Positions 22,377 through 30,350 of a DNA stretch of 56,254 nt are shown one piece after another; within the stretch, counting starts at the first letter, position 1, and every line of letters starts with the position of its first letter. The notes beneath the pieces were generated by a model. That model worked only from the letters and a program-made list of their open reading frames with translations. It did no database searches and was not told the origin of the DNA. The stretch covers positions 1 to 56,254 of the IMG/VR virus record IMGVR_UViG_3300037088_000364; one strand, written 5' to 3'. The DNA comes from a virus. Made by a program: the position numbers and the translations under genes.

Positions 22377-22536
22377 CACAATTGAAGCAGATCGCAAGCT
22401 TTTGAGTCAAGTTGACCGTTGGGCAGCAAGCGCAATCGACAAGGAACTGCGCGGCCGATTGATTCGGTTGCAGCACGTTATTGAGCAGACTCTAGCAAAA
22501 CTAGAGGAACAATTCGATCAAATGGTGGCAGGATGA
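22360..22536 (+). CDS. Hypothetical helical protein
   Basis: 58 residues from GTG 22360, seven bases after GGGAG; the upstream ATG 22342 has no site. All-helical and probably coiled-coil. Its stop overlaps the start of the interrupted zinc-ribbon gene. Confidence 0.55.
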   Translation: MNHLIDTIEADRKLLSQVDRWAASAIDKELRGRLIRLQHVIEQTLAKLEEQFDQMVAG

Positions 22537-22570
22537 AACCGAAGCGGAAGCCCGAAACAGACTGCGCCGG
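22533..22570 (+). pseudogene. 5' fragment of a zinc-ribbon gene split by the IS607-type element
   Basis: ATG 22533 opens MKPKRKPETDCAG and then enters the element. The remainder is at 24,435-24,588 and begins CDYMGHVDPINGK...RCPKC. Joined with one extra base, the halves give CAGC and CPKC pairs, a complete zinc ribbon of about 65 residues. Confidence 0.55.
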
Positions 22571-22747
22571 TTGAGTGCAACGAACGCAACATCGGCACCT
22601 TTGTGTTTCCAAAAGTGAACGCCACGTAATTCGAGACTTTGGCAAAGTCAAGGACAATCTCTTCGTAAGTCGTTTCGCGCTTTCTTGTTGTGACAATCCG
22701 GCGGATAGAAGCCGTTATGTGGCACACAACATGCTTCACTAACCAAC

Positions 22748-23332
22748 ATGCTTTGGAAAACGACCGGGCAAATCGCCAACGATTACGGCGTGACGCCCCA
22801 AACGATTCGTAGGTGGATTGCAAGTGGTGAATTCGAGCACGTCAAGCGAACCGAGGGTGGGCACTACCGAATTGGTATTGTCCCCGCCACCGAACAGCGC
22901 GTCGGATACGCCCGGGTCTCGTCTCGCAAGCAGAAATCGTCGCTTGAAGAGCAAAAGCGGCAACTCAAAAAAGCCTACCCGAAAATCGAAATCCTTGCCG
23001 ACATCGGCTCTGGTTTCAATTTCAAGCGAAAAGGATTTGTTGCCCTATTGGAACGAGCGATGTCCGGCGTTGCAGTCCATGTTGTGGTGTCCAACAACGA
23101 TAGATTGTCACGAGTTGGACTTGAATTCGTCCGAGCCATCCTTGAGCGAGCGGGTGGATCGGTCACAGCACTTAATAAGTCGTGTGAAAGCCCCGACCAA
23201 TTCAGTACAGAAGTGCTCGTTGGATTTATCACCAGCTTTTGTAACGCCTACTATGGACGGCGTTCGGCGAAAGTCAAAAGAAGTAAGTCGGAAGATAAGG
23301 CTCTATCCCACGGCCCAGCGCAAGTGGTTTGA
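22748..23332 (+). CDS. tnpA: IS607-family serine recombinase TnpA
   Basis: 194 residues. N-terminal MerR-like helix-turn-helix (GQIANDYGVTPQTIRRWIASG), then the serine-resolvase catalytic domain (VGYARVSSRKQKSSLEEQ, catalytic Ser near residue 58; NNDRLSRVG; FITSFCNAYYGRRS). This small DNA-binding-first order is typical of IS607 transposases. It ends inside tnpB (80-nt overlap). Confidence 0.92.
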   Translation: MLWKTTGQIANDYGVTPQTIRRWIASGEFEHVKRTEGGHYRIGIVPATEQRVGYARVSSRKQKSSLEEQKRQLKKAYPKIEILADIGSGFNFKRKGFVALLERAMSGVAVHVVVSNNDRLSRVGLEFVRAILERAGGSVTALNKSCESPDQFSTEVLVGFITSFCNAYYGRRSAKVKRSKSEDKALSHGPAQVV

Positions 23333-24374
23333 GTTGTTGCACGCGAGCCGTCGTGCCTACAACATTTGCATCGCCGCCTTCAAGACTTGGATCAAAGGCG
23401 AGGCGCACGAAACCGACAATCAGGTTGCTTTCCGGGTCACAGTGCGGGAGTTAGTCCGGGCTGAATTCCCGGAGGTTCCCTCGGTTTTGCTTGATGAGGC
23501 GGTCAATAGTGCCTACCTCACCCGGCAGGCCATCATCAAGCGGCGGAGCCAGGGTGAGGAATGCGATTACTCTTTCCGTTGCCGGAAAGACAACAAACAA
23601 TCATTCGTGGTCCAGCGGCTTGCAAGCAGCGGGCCGTTTCCCACGATATTGAAGGAACATCTTACCGAAGCCATCCCAAGTGAGGCCGTCGGTAAAATGG
23701 CAAGTGTAGTTTGGGAGTGTGGTCGGTGGTTCTTGATTTGCAAGGTCACGGTGGAGGTTAGTGCCGAAAGCCAAGGCAAGTTGACCGTCGCTTGCGACCC
23801 CGGAGTCAGAACCTTCCTCACGACTTTCTCTCCCCTGGATTGTGCGAAGATCGGCAAAGGATTTGCGGTGAAGATTCGTCCGATGCTCTTGCGACTCGAC
23901 AAGTTGTTTGGGCAGCGAGCAAGGTTCTTCAAGGCAGCGCCCAAGGAATGGAAGCAATGTCACCGTGATAGGTTTCGGTATTTCCAGAAGCGAATTCATT
24001 CAATTCGGAACAAACTCCAAGACCTAACACTTGACTTGCACAGACGCGCGGCCGACTTTCTCACAAAGAACTACGACGTGATTTTGTTGCCAACCTTTGA
24101 GACATCAGAAATGACGGCAAGGGAAAAACGCAAGATCACGTCACGCACCGTTCGAGGGATGCTTTCTCTTGGTCACTACCAATTCAAGCAATACTTGGGT
24201 TGGATAGCGTACAAGCGAGGGAAAGTTGTGTTAGTCGGGAGCGAGGCGTATACCTCCAAGACCGACTCGCGGAGCGGTGAGATCAAGGAACTTGGTCCGG
24301 CGAAAACGATCAACGGACTTTGCAGGGATGTGAACGGTGCTCGTGGGCAATTCCTACGGGCGTTGGCAACTTGA
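23253..24374 (+). CDS. tnpB: TnpB RNA-guided nuclease, zinc-finger cysteines missing
   Basis: 373 residues from ATG 23253; the frame is open to 22,818 but there it is only antiphase to tnpA. RuvC residues are all present: D182 (TVACDPGVRTF), E283 (LLPTFETSEM) and D359 (CRDVNGARG). The usual four-Cys zinc finger between E and the last D is gone: the TSKTCxxC site reads TSKTDSRSGE. Some TnpB/Fanzor relatives also lack these Cys, so activity is still plausible. The guide RNA is expected to overlap the 3' end. Confidence 0.9.
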   Translation: MDGVRRKSKEVSRKIRLYPTAQRKWFELLHASRRAYNICIAAFKTWIKGEAHETDNQVAFRVTVRELVRAEFPEVPSVLLDEAVNSAYLTRQAIIKRRSQGEECDYSFRCRKDNKQSFVVQRLASSGPFPTILKEHLTEAIPSEAVGKMASVVWECGRWFLICKVTVEVSAESQGKLTVACDPGVRTFLTTFSPLDCAKIGKGFAVKIRPMLLRLDKLFGQRARFFKAAPKEWKQCHRDRFRYFQKRIHSIRNKLQDLTLDLHRRAADFLTKNYDVILLPTFETSEMTAREKRKITSRTVRGMLSLGHYQFKQYLGWIAYKRGKVVLVGSEAYTSKTDSRSGEIKELGPAKTINGLCRDVNGARGQFLRALAT

Positions 24375-24434
24375 GCCAGAGAAACCCCATATTCGCCGCA
24401 GCAATGTTGCGAATGTTGCGTCTCAAATCAAGTG
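24373..24434 (+). ncRNA. Right end / 3' part of the TnpB guide (omega) RNA
   Basis: Identical to 1-62. Contains TTCGC/GCGAA and CGCA/TGCG stems directly after the tnpB stop. In this system the RNA scaffold ends at the element end and the next 16-20 flanking bases (from 24,435) act as guide. Confidence 0.6.
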
Positions 24435-24588
24435 GTGTGACTATATGGGCCACGTTGACCCAATAAACGGTAAGCGCCCTAATCACGTTCGATGCCCTAA
24501 GTGTCGTCGTAGAGTTATTCCGCAAACCGTTTTTGATACACATGAATACGTTTTCCCTCGGCATAAGATTCCGCACTCCAAAAGGTAA
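24435..24588 (+). pseudogene. 3' fragment of the zinc-ribbon gene split by the element
   Basis: About 50 codons: CDYMGHVDPINGK, RCPKCRRR, then a charged tail, stop at 24,586-24,588. It has no own start. See the 5' fragment at 22,533. Confidence 0.55.
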
Positions 24589-24592
24589 AGTT

Positions 24593-24874
24593 ATGTATAT
24601 GCTCACTGTCCGCGAGAAGCGCGGAAAATCGTCAGTAGTGATTCCGCAAAAATTCCCCTATTATGATTGGGCGCTTGCCTCCTTTGAGGCATCAACACTT
24701 GATCCGGTTGTCATTTGGGCGGAACTTGCCAAAGTTACCGATTATCGGGGTCTTGAACGGATGCAGTTTTATTGTGCGCCCGACCACAATGTAAAGGCTT
24801 GTATTGCCGGGGAGCCGCACGTAAACGGCGATTACCTTGCCCTAGAACTACAAAATCCCTCGATTCCGCCTTGA
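24593..24874 (+). CDS. Hypothetical protein
   Basis: 93 residues, unrecognised. AAAGG before ATG 24593; the frame is open to 24,533 but overlaps the fragment. It contains a TTATCGGGGTC motif in its coding sequence (24,742). The following promoter overlaps its stop. Confidence 0.55.
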   Translation: MYMLTVREKRGKSSVVIPQKFPYYDWALASFEASTLDPVVIWAELAKVTDYRGLERMQFYCAPDHNVKACIAGEPHVNGDYLALELQNPSIPP

Positions 24875-24898
24875 CTTTAGGCCGCCGCAGGGTATACT
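24871..24898 (+). promoter_or_regulatory. Promoter (with leader)
   Basis: TTGACT 24871-24876, 16-nt spacer, TATACT 24893-24898; GAAAGG then ATG 24917. Probably drives the operon to 26.9 kb. Confidence 0.75.
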
Positions 24899-24916
24899 AG
24901 AATAGAAAGGAACGTT

Positions 24917-25114
24917 ATGGTTAAGACACAGAAGTACCGCCGCAGTAAGTACCAATTCCCTACGCGGATTGTGAAAAACGGCACAAAGGGAGCCCCGGTT
25001 TACGGGGCGAATTCGGCTAAAACGGCGATTGAGAATCAGCTAGGCCGCCCGCTAATGGCGACTGCCAAGCCCTGCCATACCACCCGCGAGTGGTGTTGGA
25101 GGGAGCCATGCTAG
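24917..25114 (+). CDS. Hypothetical basic protein
   Basis: 65 residues, Lys/Arg-rich N terminus (MVKTQKYRRSKYQFPTRIVK), three Cys near the C terminus. Possible nucleic-acid binder; unrecognised. Confidence 0.6.
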   Translation: MVKTQKYRRSKYQFPTRIVKNGTKGAPVYGANSAKTAIENQLGRPLMATAKPCHTTREWCWREPC

Positions 25115-25317
25115 AGCGAATGGTTTTAGCGTTTGACTGCGATGAGGGGCTTAACAGCACGATCTACGAGAATGTGCGAAACTTGCTTTCGACAATGCTT
25201 GGGCCATTGTCGGCACAATGCTTTGTTCGCGCAATTGATGCCTCTGAGGGTCGATTCTACTTGAAGTCTGATTTGGCCGAAGAGGTTTGGAATCAGATCC
25301 TTGACGCCGCGAGGTAA
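25108..25317 (+). CDS. Hypothetical small protein
   Basis: 69 residues from ATG 25108, just after GGAGGG. Unrecognised, acidic, mixed alpha/beta. Confidence 0.6.
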   Translation: MLERMVLAFDCDEGLNSTIYENVRNLLSTMLGPLSAQCFVRAIDASEGRFYLKSDLAEEVWNQILDAAR

Positions 25318-25319
25318 TC

Positions 25320-25511
25320 ATGCAAGAGCTACTGATCGACCGGGATACATTTAGGCATCTTCTCGCCATACTGATGGTGACGTTGGATCGAAATCCTAGT
25401 CTCTTTACAAAAGAGGATGAAGCGGCCTACAATCAGCTTGAAGCGGCCTATTTGACAAGGCAACCAATTCGCATTACGGTAGGGGGCCATGAACCTCGTT
25501 TTTCTACTTGA
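25320..25511 (+). CDS. Hypothetical small protein
   Basis: 63 residues, unrecognised, helical. GAGG upstream; overlaps the next gene by 23 nt. Confidence 0.55.
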   Translation: MQELLIDRDTFRHLLAILMVTLDRNPSLFTKEDEAAYNQLEAAYLTRQPIRITVGGHEPRFST

Positions 25512-25875
25512 ACAAGGCGGCAAGATTCTAGGCGGCGCAAGCAAGCCTACCAAACTTCCGTTTGATAGACTTGATAAGTCTGCAAGCTGGACAATTCTCG
25601 CCGGATTAGAGGAACCTGTTTGGACGGGTATCGGCACAGAATTGTCGCGGTATGATTCCCGCCGGATTTTGGGTTCAACAGTAAAGTTTACTGCCAAGCC
25701 AGGCGCGAAGTTTTTCCGCATTACATCCAGACTTGATGATTACGCCCGCCTTGTGAATCATTCCGGGGATTCGGTCGAATTGCTATTCGACCGAATCCGG
25801 GTACAAGAGGATAGTGGCGAGTATGATGATCATGCCGCCCTTATGCTTACCGAAGCTTGGGAGTGTGACCAATGA
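25489..25875 (+). CDS. Hypothetical protein of the FLLVQGGK family
   Basis: 128 residues. MNLVFLLEQGGKILGGASKP and LDKSASWTILAGLEEPVWTG match 15,658 and 21,270 in order. AGGGGG before ATG. Unknown function. Confidence 0.65.
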   Translation: MNLVFLLEQGGKILGGASKPTKLPFDRLDKSASWTILAGLEEPVWTGIGTELSRYDSRRILGSTVKFTAKPGAKFFRITSRLDDYARLVNHSGDSVELLFDRIRVQEDSGEYDDHAALMLTEAWECDQ

Positions 25876-26165
25876 TTACATGGCGTGAAACAGAAAAGAT
25901 GCTGGTTACGGATATTTACGAGTTTAAGGTTTACCTTAATCGTAAAGGTAATGAGGATTGGGAGCTAGTTTGTACTCCGCTGGGGTTCTATAGCTTTCAT
26001 ATCTACGCCCCGCGTGAAGATGCTAAGGCGCTAGCCCTCCTTTGGATTCGTAACGCATTAGAGGGACAGCTTATTGCCATTCGATCCGCGATCGCAGCGA
26101 TCAATGAAACACAAGTTACTTTAACTACGAAGCGACTTTATCAGTTGTTTCGGGAGAAAGTGTAA
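25872..26165 (+). CDS. Hypothetical protein, member 1 of a tandem family
   Basis: 97 residues. Core DWELVCTPLGFYSFHI and a C-terminal helix ending in repeated A/I residues. Similar cores occur in 26,345 (HWELCCVSLDI) and 26,617 (HWTFVCPELGLNVW). ATGA overlap with the previous gene. Confidence 0.65.
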   Translation: MITWRETEKMLVTDIYEFKVYLNRKGNEDWELVCTPLGFYSFHIYAPREDAKALALLWIRNALEGQLIAIRSAIAAINETQVTLTTKRLYQLFREKV

Positions 26166-26166
26166 A

Positions 26167-26352
26167 ATGACCGATTATGACATCGTTCTGCAAATGTGCC
26201 GACTTGTAAGCCATGAGGCATCGGTGCAAGACATCCTGAATAATGCTGTTCGGGACGGGATGGTCTATGATGATGAAGCCGGGGAAATTGGCAGGGAAGT
26301 GGGCGTAGATTGGGATCCCGACTATGACGCAAAGGATCTAGCGTATGATTGA
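26167..26352 (+). CDS. Hypothetical small acidic protein
   Basis: 61 residues, strongly acidic (DDEAGEIG...DWDPDYDAKD). Unrecognised. Lies between members 1 and 2 of the tandem family. Confidence 0.55.
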   Translation: MTDYDIVLQMCRLVSHEASVQDILNNAVRDGMVYDDEAGEIGREVGVDWDPDYDAKDLAYD

Positions 26353-26620
26353 ATGGACTAAGTTTCAAGCCTGCCATAGCAAGGATCACGTCATGGAGGA
26401 TGAGATAACGACAATCGGGCCACATCAAGTTGACCTGATTATTAGTGTATCCGGTCATTGGGAACTGTGTTGCGTTTCGCTTGACATTTGCTGGAAACGC
26501 GCAAAGGGCGCGACAACCGAAGAGCGCCGGGCTTGGGCTTTGCGAAAGGTTCGCAAGGCTTTGATAAAACGAGTCCGAAAGGATATTGATGCCATAAACG
26601 CAATTGAGGATGTAGTATGA
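26345..26620 (+). CDS. Hypothetical protein, member 2 of a tandem family
   Basis: 91 residues. HWELCCVSLDICW, then TEERRAWALRKVRKALIKRV and a DIDAINAIE tail that echoes the IAAIN tail of member 1. Coupled to both neighbours by overlaps. Confidence 0.65.
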   Translation: MIEWTKFQACHSKDHVMEDEITTIGPHQVDLIISVSGHWELCCVSLDICWKRAKGATTEERRAWALRKVRKALIKRVRKDIDAINAIEDVV

Positions 26621-26904
26621 TTATCTGGAGTACGACACCTGGAAACCAAGATGAACATGCTACGATTCAGGGGTATGAGTGCGATTTGTGGTGTTATGAT
26701 AATCATTGGACGTTTGTATGTCCAGAATTAGGATTAAACGTCTGGCCGGTAAGCGGTGAAACACCTGAAGCACGGCACGAATTTGCTTTGGAGAAAATGA
26801 GCGAAGCGATCACGCGGCAAATTCGCAAACTAAAGAGAATGCGTAAGGAAATCGAGGATACGCGGAAGGCGGCAAGCCGTGAGCCGCTGGTTGATGAGGA
26901 TTAA
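26617..26904 (+). CDS. Hypothetical protein, member 3 of a tandem family
   Basis: 95 residues. HWTFVCPELGLNVWPVSG, then PEARHEFALEKMSEAITRQI, in the same order as members 1 and 2. Long charged C-terminal helix. Confidence 0.65.
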   Translation: MIIWSTTPGNQDEHATIQGYECDLWCYDNHWTFVCPELGLNVWPVSGETPEARHEFALEKMSEAITRQIRKLKRMRKEIEDTRKAASREPLVDED

Positions 26905-26981
26905 GGCGTGAATTGACCGTATGAATCGTCGCGGTCTGCGGGTTGTTTACAATTGTAGGGTTTGTTCAGAAAGGGTTGGCG

Positions 26982-27311
26982 ATGTCCAAAATCAAGCCAT
27001 TGTCTCTATGGGCGAGCACAACAGTTGTAATCAATGAGGTTTCCCGGTCACGATTTGTCGAAGAATTAGACTGGGAGGGATTAGTAGGACACCCTGTTTG
27101 GTCAATTCACGCAGACTATAACGGTTTTACCCGTTGCCTTGTTTACGTCGAAGAAAGTAAACATGCCGCGCGTTTCAGTGATACCCGAAATCTGGTTAGG
27201 AGTTGGCTATGTCGATTGGAGCGAGAGGGCCGCCTAGTGGCCGAAGTGGATGGGAGTGAAGTTCATACACCATACCTATTTGTGGAGCGAGCGCCTATGA
27301 ATGTGGCCTAA
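26982..27311 (+). CDS. Hypothetical protein
   Basis: 109 residues, unrecognised. GAAAGGG lies about seven bases before ATG 26982. Followed by a strong terminator. Confidence 0.6.
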   Translation: MSKIKPLSLWASTTVVINEVSRSRFVEELDWEGLVGHPVWSIHADYNGFTRCLVYVEESKHAARFSDTRNLVRSWLCRLEREGRLVAEVDGSEVHTPYLFVERAPMNVA

Positions 27312-27345
27312 TAGCGAAATAGAAGCACTAATAATTGTTGCGGCG

Positions 27346-27377
27346 AAAGCCCGGTTACAATGTGTAACCGGGCTTTT
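27346..27377 (+). terminator. Rho-independent terminator
   Basis: AAAGCCCGGTTACA/TGTAACCGGGCTTT, a 14-bp stem with a 3-nt loop and TTTT. Confidence 0.95.
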
Positions 27378-28362
27378 GGTATTTATGGCCCTCCTAATTC
27401 TAGCCCTCTTACTACCCGAATCCGGACGCGCGAATACATCGGCGCGAATACATCGGCGCGAATACGATCAGAGACGATCAACCGCCGGATCTAATTCCGA
27501 TAACAGGGTGAACGTATCATTTAACGGGGTCTGATTTACGTTTTTAATTTAGATGTAGACGATCTAAATAATTAGATGCTGGCCGCCCCGCTTTAGTTTT
27601 CTACCCCTCTTCTGGGTGAGCAATCAAGTTCCAATTTTGACGGTGCGGCAGGTTGCAATGAAGAAGTTTTTCAAGACATACTATTCTAATTAACGGGGTC
27701 GCAACCTGCCGACTCGCAAGCCCCTCTAATAGGTGGAATCAAATCTCAACCGCTCAGTTTGCAATTCGGAATAAAATGCCAATGTGAAACCTAATCAGTT
27801 TCTAATGCGACTTCGGGCCACCGCGAATTGGCCAGTTGACTCTCTGCAAGTTGCTAGTGGGAGAAATCAATTCTAAGGGGCCTAGCAACTCGCTGGCGCA
27901 AAAGATAGTCCGATAGTCGATTGCGGGATTCAACGGGCATCTGGCGTCAAGCCAGAAGCCTTGAAGCCGATAACCAAAGCGACGGCGAATCCAATTCCTT
28001 TGTTAAAATTTGCAAACTCAAAAAATTAAAATTTTCCGCGCCAGAAAAAATTTTCATTTTTTCCCGCAAAAACAGTAAATCAGAAAAAATCCTCTTGATT
28101 TGCTTCATTTGCAGTAGATCATACCAGGCCCCTAGCCTTTTCCGGCTGTTTTCCGATTATTCCATTTTTATTGATTTTAATGATTATAGAGGCCGAACCT
28201 CTTATATCAATTGTCGGGGTCGTAACACTCCGCCTGACACATTCGTTTCAACCACTATAATTGTTACACCCCGCCCGCGGTCGAATTGTGACAATATACT
28301 ATGTGCGCGGCTGCGCAGTATCGACCCCTACAATTGGAAAATTATGAAAATCTGTATTTTGC
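27378..28362 (+). other. Long non-coding interval with repeats
   Basis: About 1 kb without a believable gene. It holds three GCGCGAATAC repeats, three GGGGTC motifs (about 27,526, 27,694 and 28,211), an AGTTGCTAG/CTAGCAACT inverted repeat (27,849/27,882) and an AT-rich tract near 28,020-28,100. The open frame 27,921-28,370 has no ribosome site and low-complexity composition. Confidence 0.55.
27428..27469 (+). repeat. Tandem repeat, 14-nt unit x3
   Basis: Unit GCGCGAATACATCG, two exact copies and a third that diverges after ten bases. The related GGCGCGAATAC also occurs near 12,100. Confidence 0.75.
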
Positions 28363-28390
28363 TTGACTAGGCCGGTTTCGATGGTATGAT
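28363..28390 (+). promoter_or_regulatory. Promoter of amidoligase D
   Basis: TTGACT 28363-28368, 16-nt spacer, TATGAT 28385-28390. At the +1 position lies ATG 28397, a nine-codon frame (MRYFSLWRV) that ends two bases before ATG 28429. Confidence 0.75.
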
Positions 28391-28428
28391 TGCATGATGC
28401 GGTATTTTTCCCTTTGGAGGGTTTAGCG

Positions 28429-29895
28429 ATGCGATATGAGCTATCGAATACCCCAGCGCGGAAGTATGGCCCCCCAGCTATGGCGCGCCAAGCGCTTCCG
28501 GGATATACGCAATGTCCCGATTGTGGGGGCTATTGGGATGCTACCGAATCTGCCGGATCCCATATCGATCGGGATTGGCGATACGATCGCATCGTTTGCC
28601 CCAATTGCGCTAGCATTATGGGGTATCGCCATTGCGCCGAATGTGGGGCGGTTTTCGATGAGCTACACGATTGCGGGGGCGATATGGTTTGCTCCGATTG
28701 TGCCGATGAGAGTGACTATGCGGAATGCCATGATTGTCACAAGTGGTTCGAGCGCAACGAGCTTGCCGATTGTGACGGAGACACGCTCTGTGAGGAATGT
28801 GCTGGCAATGCTGGATTCTCCCAATGTGAGGGTTGCCACGGGTGGTTTAACGATCTAAACGATTGTGGAGGGAATAGCTATTGCAGGGATTGCACGCGGG
28901 AAAACGGTTATGACAACTGTTGCGCTTGTGGCGATTTGATCCACAGTGACGATCGCATCACTTCTCAGGGCAATGACGAATACTGCCGGGATTGCTATTG
29001 TGACACCTTTAGCACTTGTGAGGATTGTGGGGATGAGGTCGCTAATGAGGATACTCACTACATTAACGATCGAGTGCTTTGTGATCATTGTGCGCATCGG
29101 CACGGATTGTGGGATCCTAACGGTTTCGTCAATCATTCTGGCAAGTACGATCTTGTAGGATCTTCCCGATGTTTCGGGGTGGAAATCGAAACATCGGAAT
29201 GTGACGATAACTACGAATTAGAGGGTTCTGCCGCTTGGGGCTGCAAGCACGATTGTAGCGTTTCTGGCGAAGAGTTCTTTTCTGACATTCTTTCCGGGAA
29301 TGACGGTCTTGAGGCTGTTACCGATTTGTGCGATTTTGCCGATAAGCACGGTTGGGCCGTTGATCGTCGATGCGGGTTGCATATCCATCTGGATATGCGG
29401 AAAGAAACGGAAGCATCGCTTATGGCGATTGCGGGGGCTTTTCGGGTTACTCAAGCCGTATGGGCTGGATTGGTTGCGCAGACTAGGGTAACTAATTTCT
29501 ATTGTGAGAGATGCCCGTGGGATCTTGACGAATTGGAGGTTTGGGATGATTTTAACGGATTTTCCCGTCGTCAGACTCGTTACGTTTGGTTGAACGTTGC
29601 CGCTTATCCGAATCATACCACCTTTGAGGTTCGTTTGCATCAAGGCAGTCTTAACGATAAGGAGATCCGTAACTGGGTTAGGGCTTTAACCACCTTTGCC
29701 GATTGGGCCAGTAAGCATACCCTTGCCGAAGTTAGGGGTGATATCGAGGGTATGGGCACTGCCGAATTATTCGATACAATCTGTGCAATCTGGCGTACTG
29801 CCGGTTGTGCGGATCTTGTCGAGTATTATAGTGAGAAGGCAAGGGCCAATGGTAGGTTTCAACCCCTTTATACGGGTGCCGTATGCGAAAGCTAA
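28429..29895 (+). CDS. Zinc-ribbon amidoligase D (longest)
   Basis: 488 residues from ATG 28429, with GGAGGG seven bases upstream. Residues 25-240 contain twelve CxxC pairs (QCPDC, VCPNC, HCAEC, VCSDC, ECHDC, LCEEC and so on). The amidoligase domain follows: CFGVEIETSEC, DCSVSGEEFFSDIL, CGLHIHLDMRKETE, WLNVAAYPNHTTFEVRLHQG and NWVRALTTFADWASKH. Zinc repeats are regular, each with a short acidic loop. It overlaps the lipoprotein gene, so the two are co-translated. Confidence 0.85.
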   Translation: MRYELSNTPARKYGPPAMARQALPGYTQCPDCGGYWDATESAGSHIDRDWRYDRIVCPNCASIMGYRHCAECGAVFDELHDCGGDMVCSDCADESDYAECHDCHKWFERNELADCDGDTLCEECAGNAGFSQCEGCHGWFNDLNDCGGNSYCRDCTRENGYDNCCACGDLIHSDDRITSQGNDEYCRDCYCDTFSTCEDCGDEVANEDTHYINDRVLCDHCAHRHGLWDPNGFVNHSGKYDLVGSSRCFGVEIETSECDDNYELEGSAAWGCKHDCSVSGEEFFSDILSGNDGLEAVTDLCDFADKHGWAVDRRCGLHIHLDMRKETEASLMAIAGAFRVTQAVWAGLVAQTRVTNFYCERCPWDLDELEVWDDFNGFSRRQTRYVWLNVAAYPNHTTFEVRLHQGSLNDKEIRNWVRALTTFADWASKHTLAEVRGDIEGMGTAELFDTICAIWRTAGCADLVEYYSEKARANGRFQPLYTGAVCES

Positions 29896-30350
29896 TTCTA
29901 GCGGCTTTGCTAATTGCAGGGTGTAGACAGGAAAAGCCTACAGTATGGACAATGCCGGATTTGCCGGCGCGCCGTACCCCCGTGCATGATATGACGATTG
30001 CGCCAGAAGTGCATCGTTTGCGGGTTGCAGCGCATCCTCCGAAAGAATCGGAGAATCCGGTTCTTTCGGTTGAACCCTATCGTTTCGATTTTTTCAGTTA
30101 TCGGGGTCAAGCTAAAGGGGGCGCTATTAACGCACCTAAAGCGCCGAAAGATACCCCCGCAGAGATCGGGAAAGGGGGTAGCAAGGGGCAAGGGCAAGGC
30201 AAGGGGGATAATGGCAAGGGGGACAATGGCAAGGGTAGCAAGGGGCAAGCGCCTAAAGCGCCACATACGCAAATAGCGAAAGCGCCGAAGCATCCGGCTT
30301 TACCGCCTGTAACGTATTTAGCGCCTAATGCGCATCGGGGGCATCACTAA
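29883..30350 (+). CDS. Putative lipoprotein with Lys/Gly-rich repeats
   Basis: 155 residues. Short signal peptide with lipobox LIAGC (Cys at residue 14). The C-terminal half is low complexity: GKGDNGKGDNGKG followed by Ala/Pro/Lys segments, positively charged. A TTATCGGGGTC motif lies in frame at about 30,103. It may place a basic tether outside the membrane. Confidence 0.7.
   Translation: MRKLILAALLIAGCRQEKPTVWTMPDLPARRTPVHDMTIAPEVHRLRVAAHPPKESENPVLSVEPYRFDFFSYRGQAKGGAINAPKAPKDTPAEIGKGGSKGQGQGKGDNGKGDNGKGSKGQAPKAPHTQIAKAPKHPALPPVTYLAPNAHRGHH

Larger units (their letters stand above)
22571..24434 (+). mobile_element. IS607-type element with serine recombinase and TnpB
   Basis: About 1.86 kb. 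Boundaries: the right end is fixed by identity with 1-62; the left end is placed at 22,571 because the host gene frame stops there and because GCAACgaaCGCAACAT near the left end mirrors CGCAACATTCGCAACAT on the opposite strand of the right end. It carries tnpA and tnpB in overlapping frames. IS607 elements move through a circular intermediate by serine recombinase and keep their place with TnpB. Confidence 0.8.

Noticed and set aside
22818-23252. Upstream extension of the tnpB frame
   Set aside because: It is antiphase to tnpA and lacks TnpB features; the protein family begins at ATG 23253.
27301-27534. 77-codon open frame
   Set aside because: It runs through a 14-bp rho-independent terminator and tandem repeats.
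27921-28370. 149-codon open frame
   Set aside because: No ribosome site, low complexity and it crosses the next promoter.
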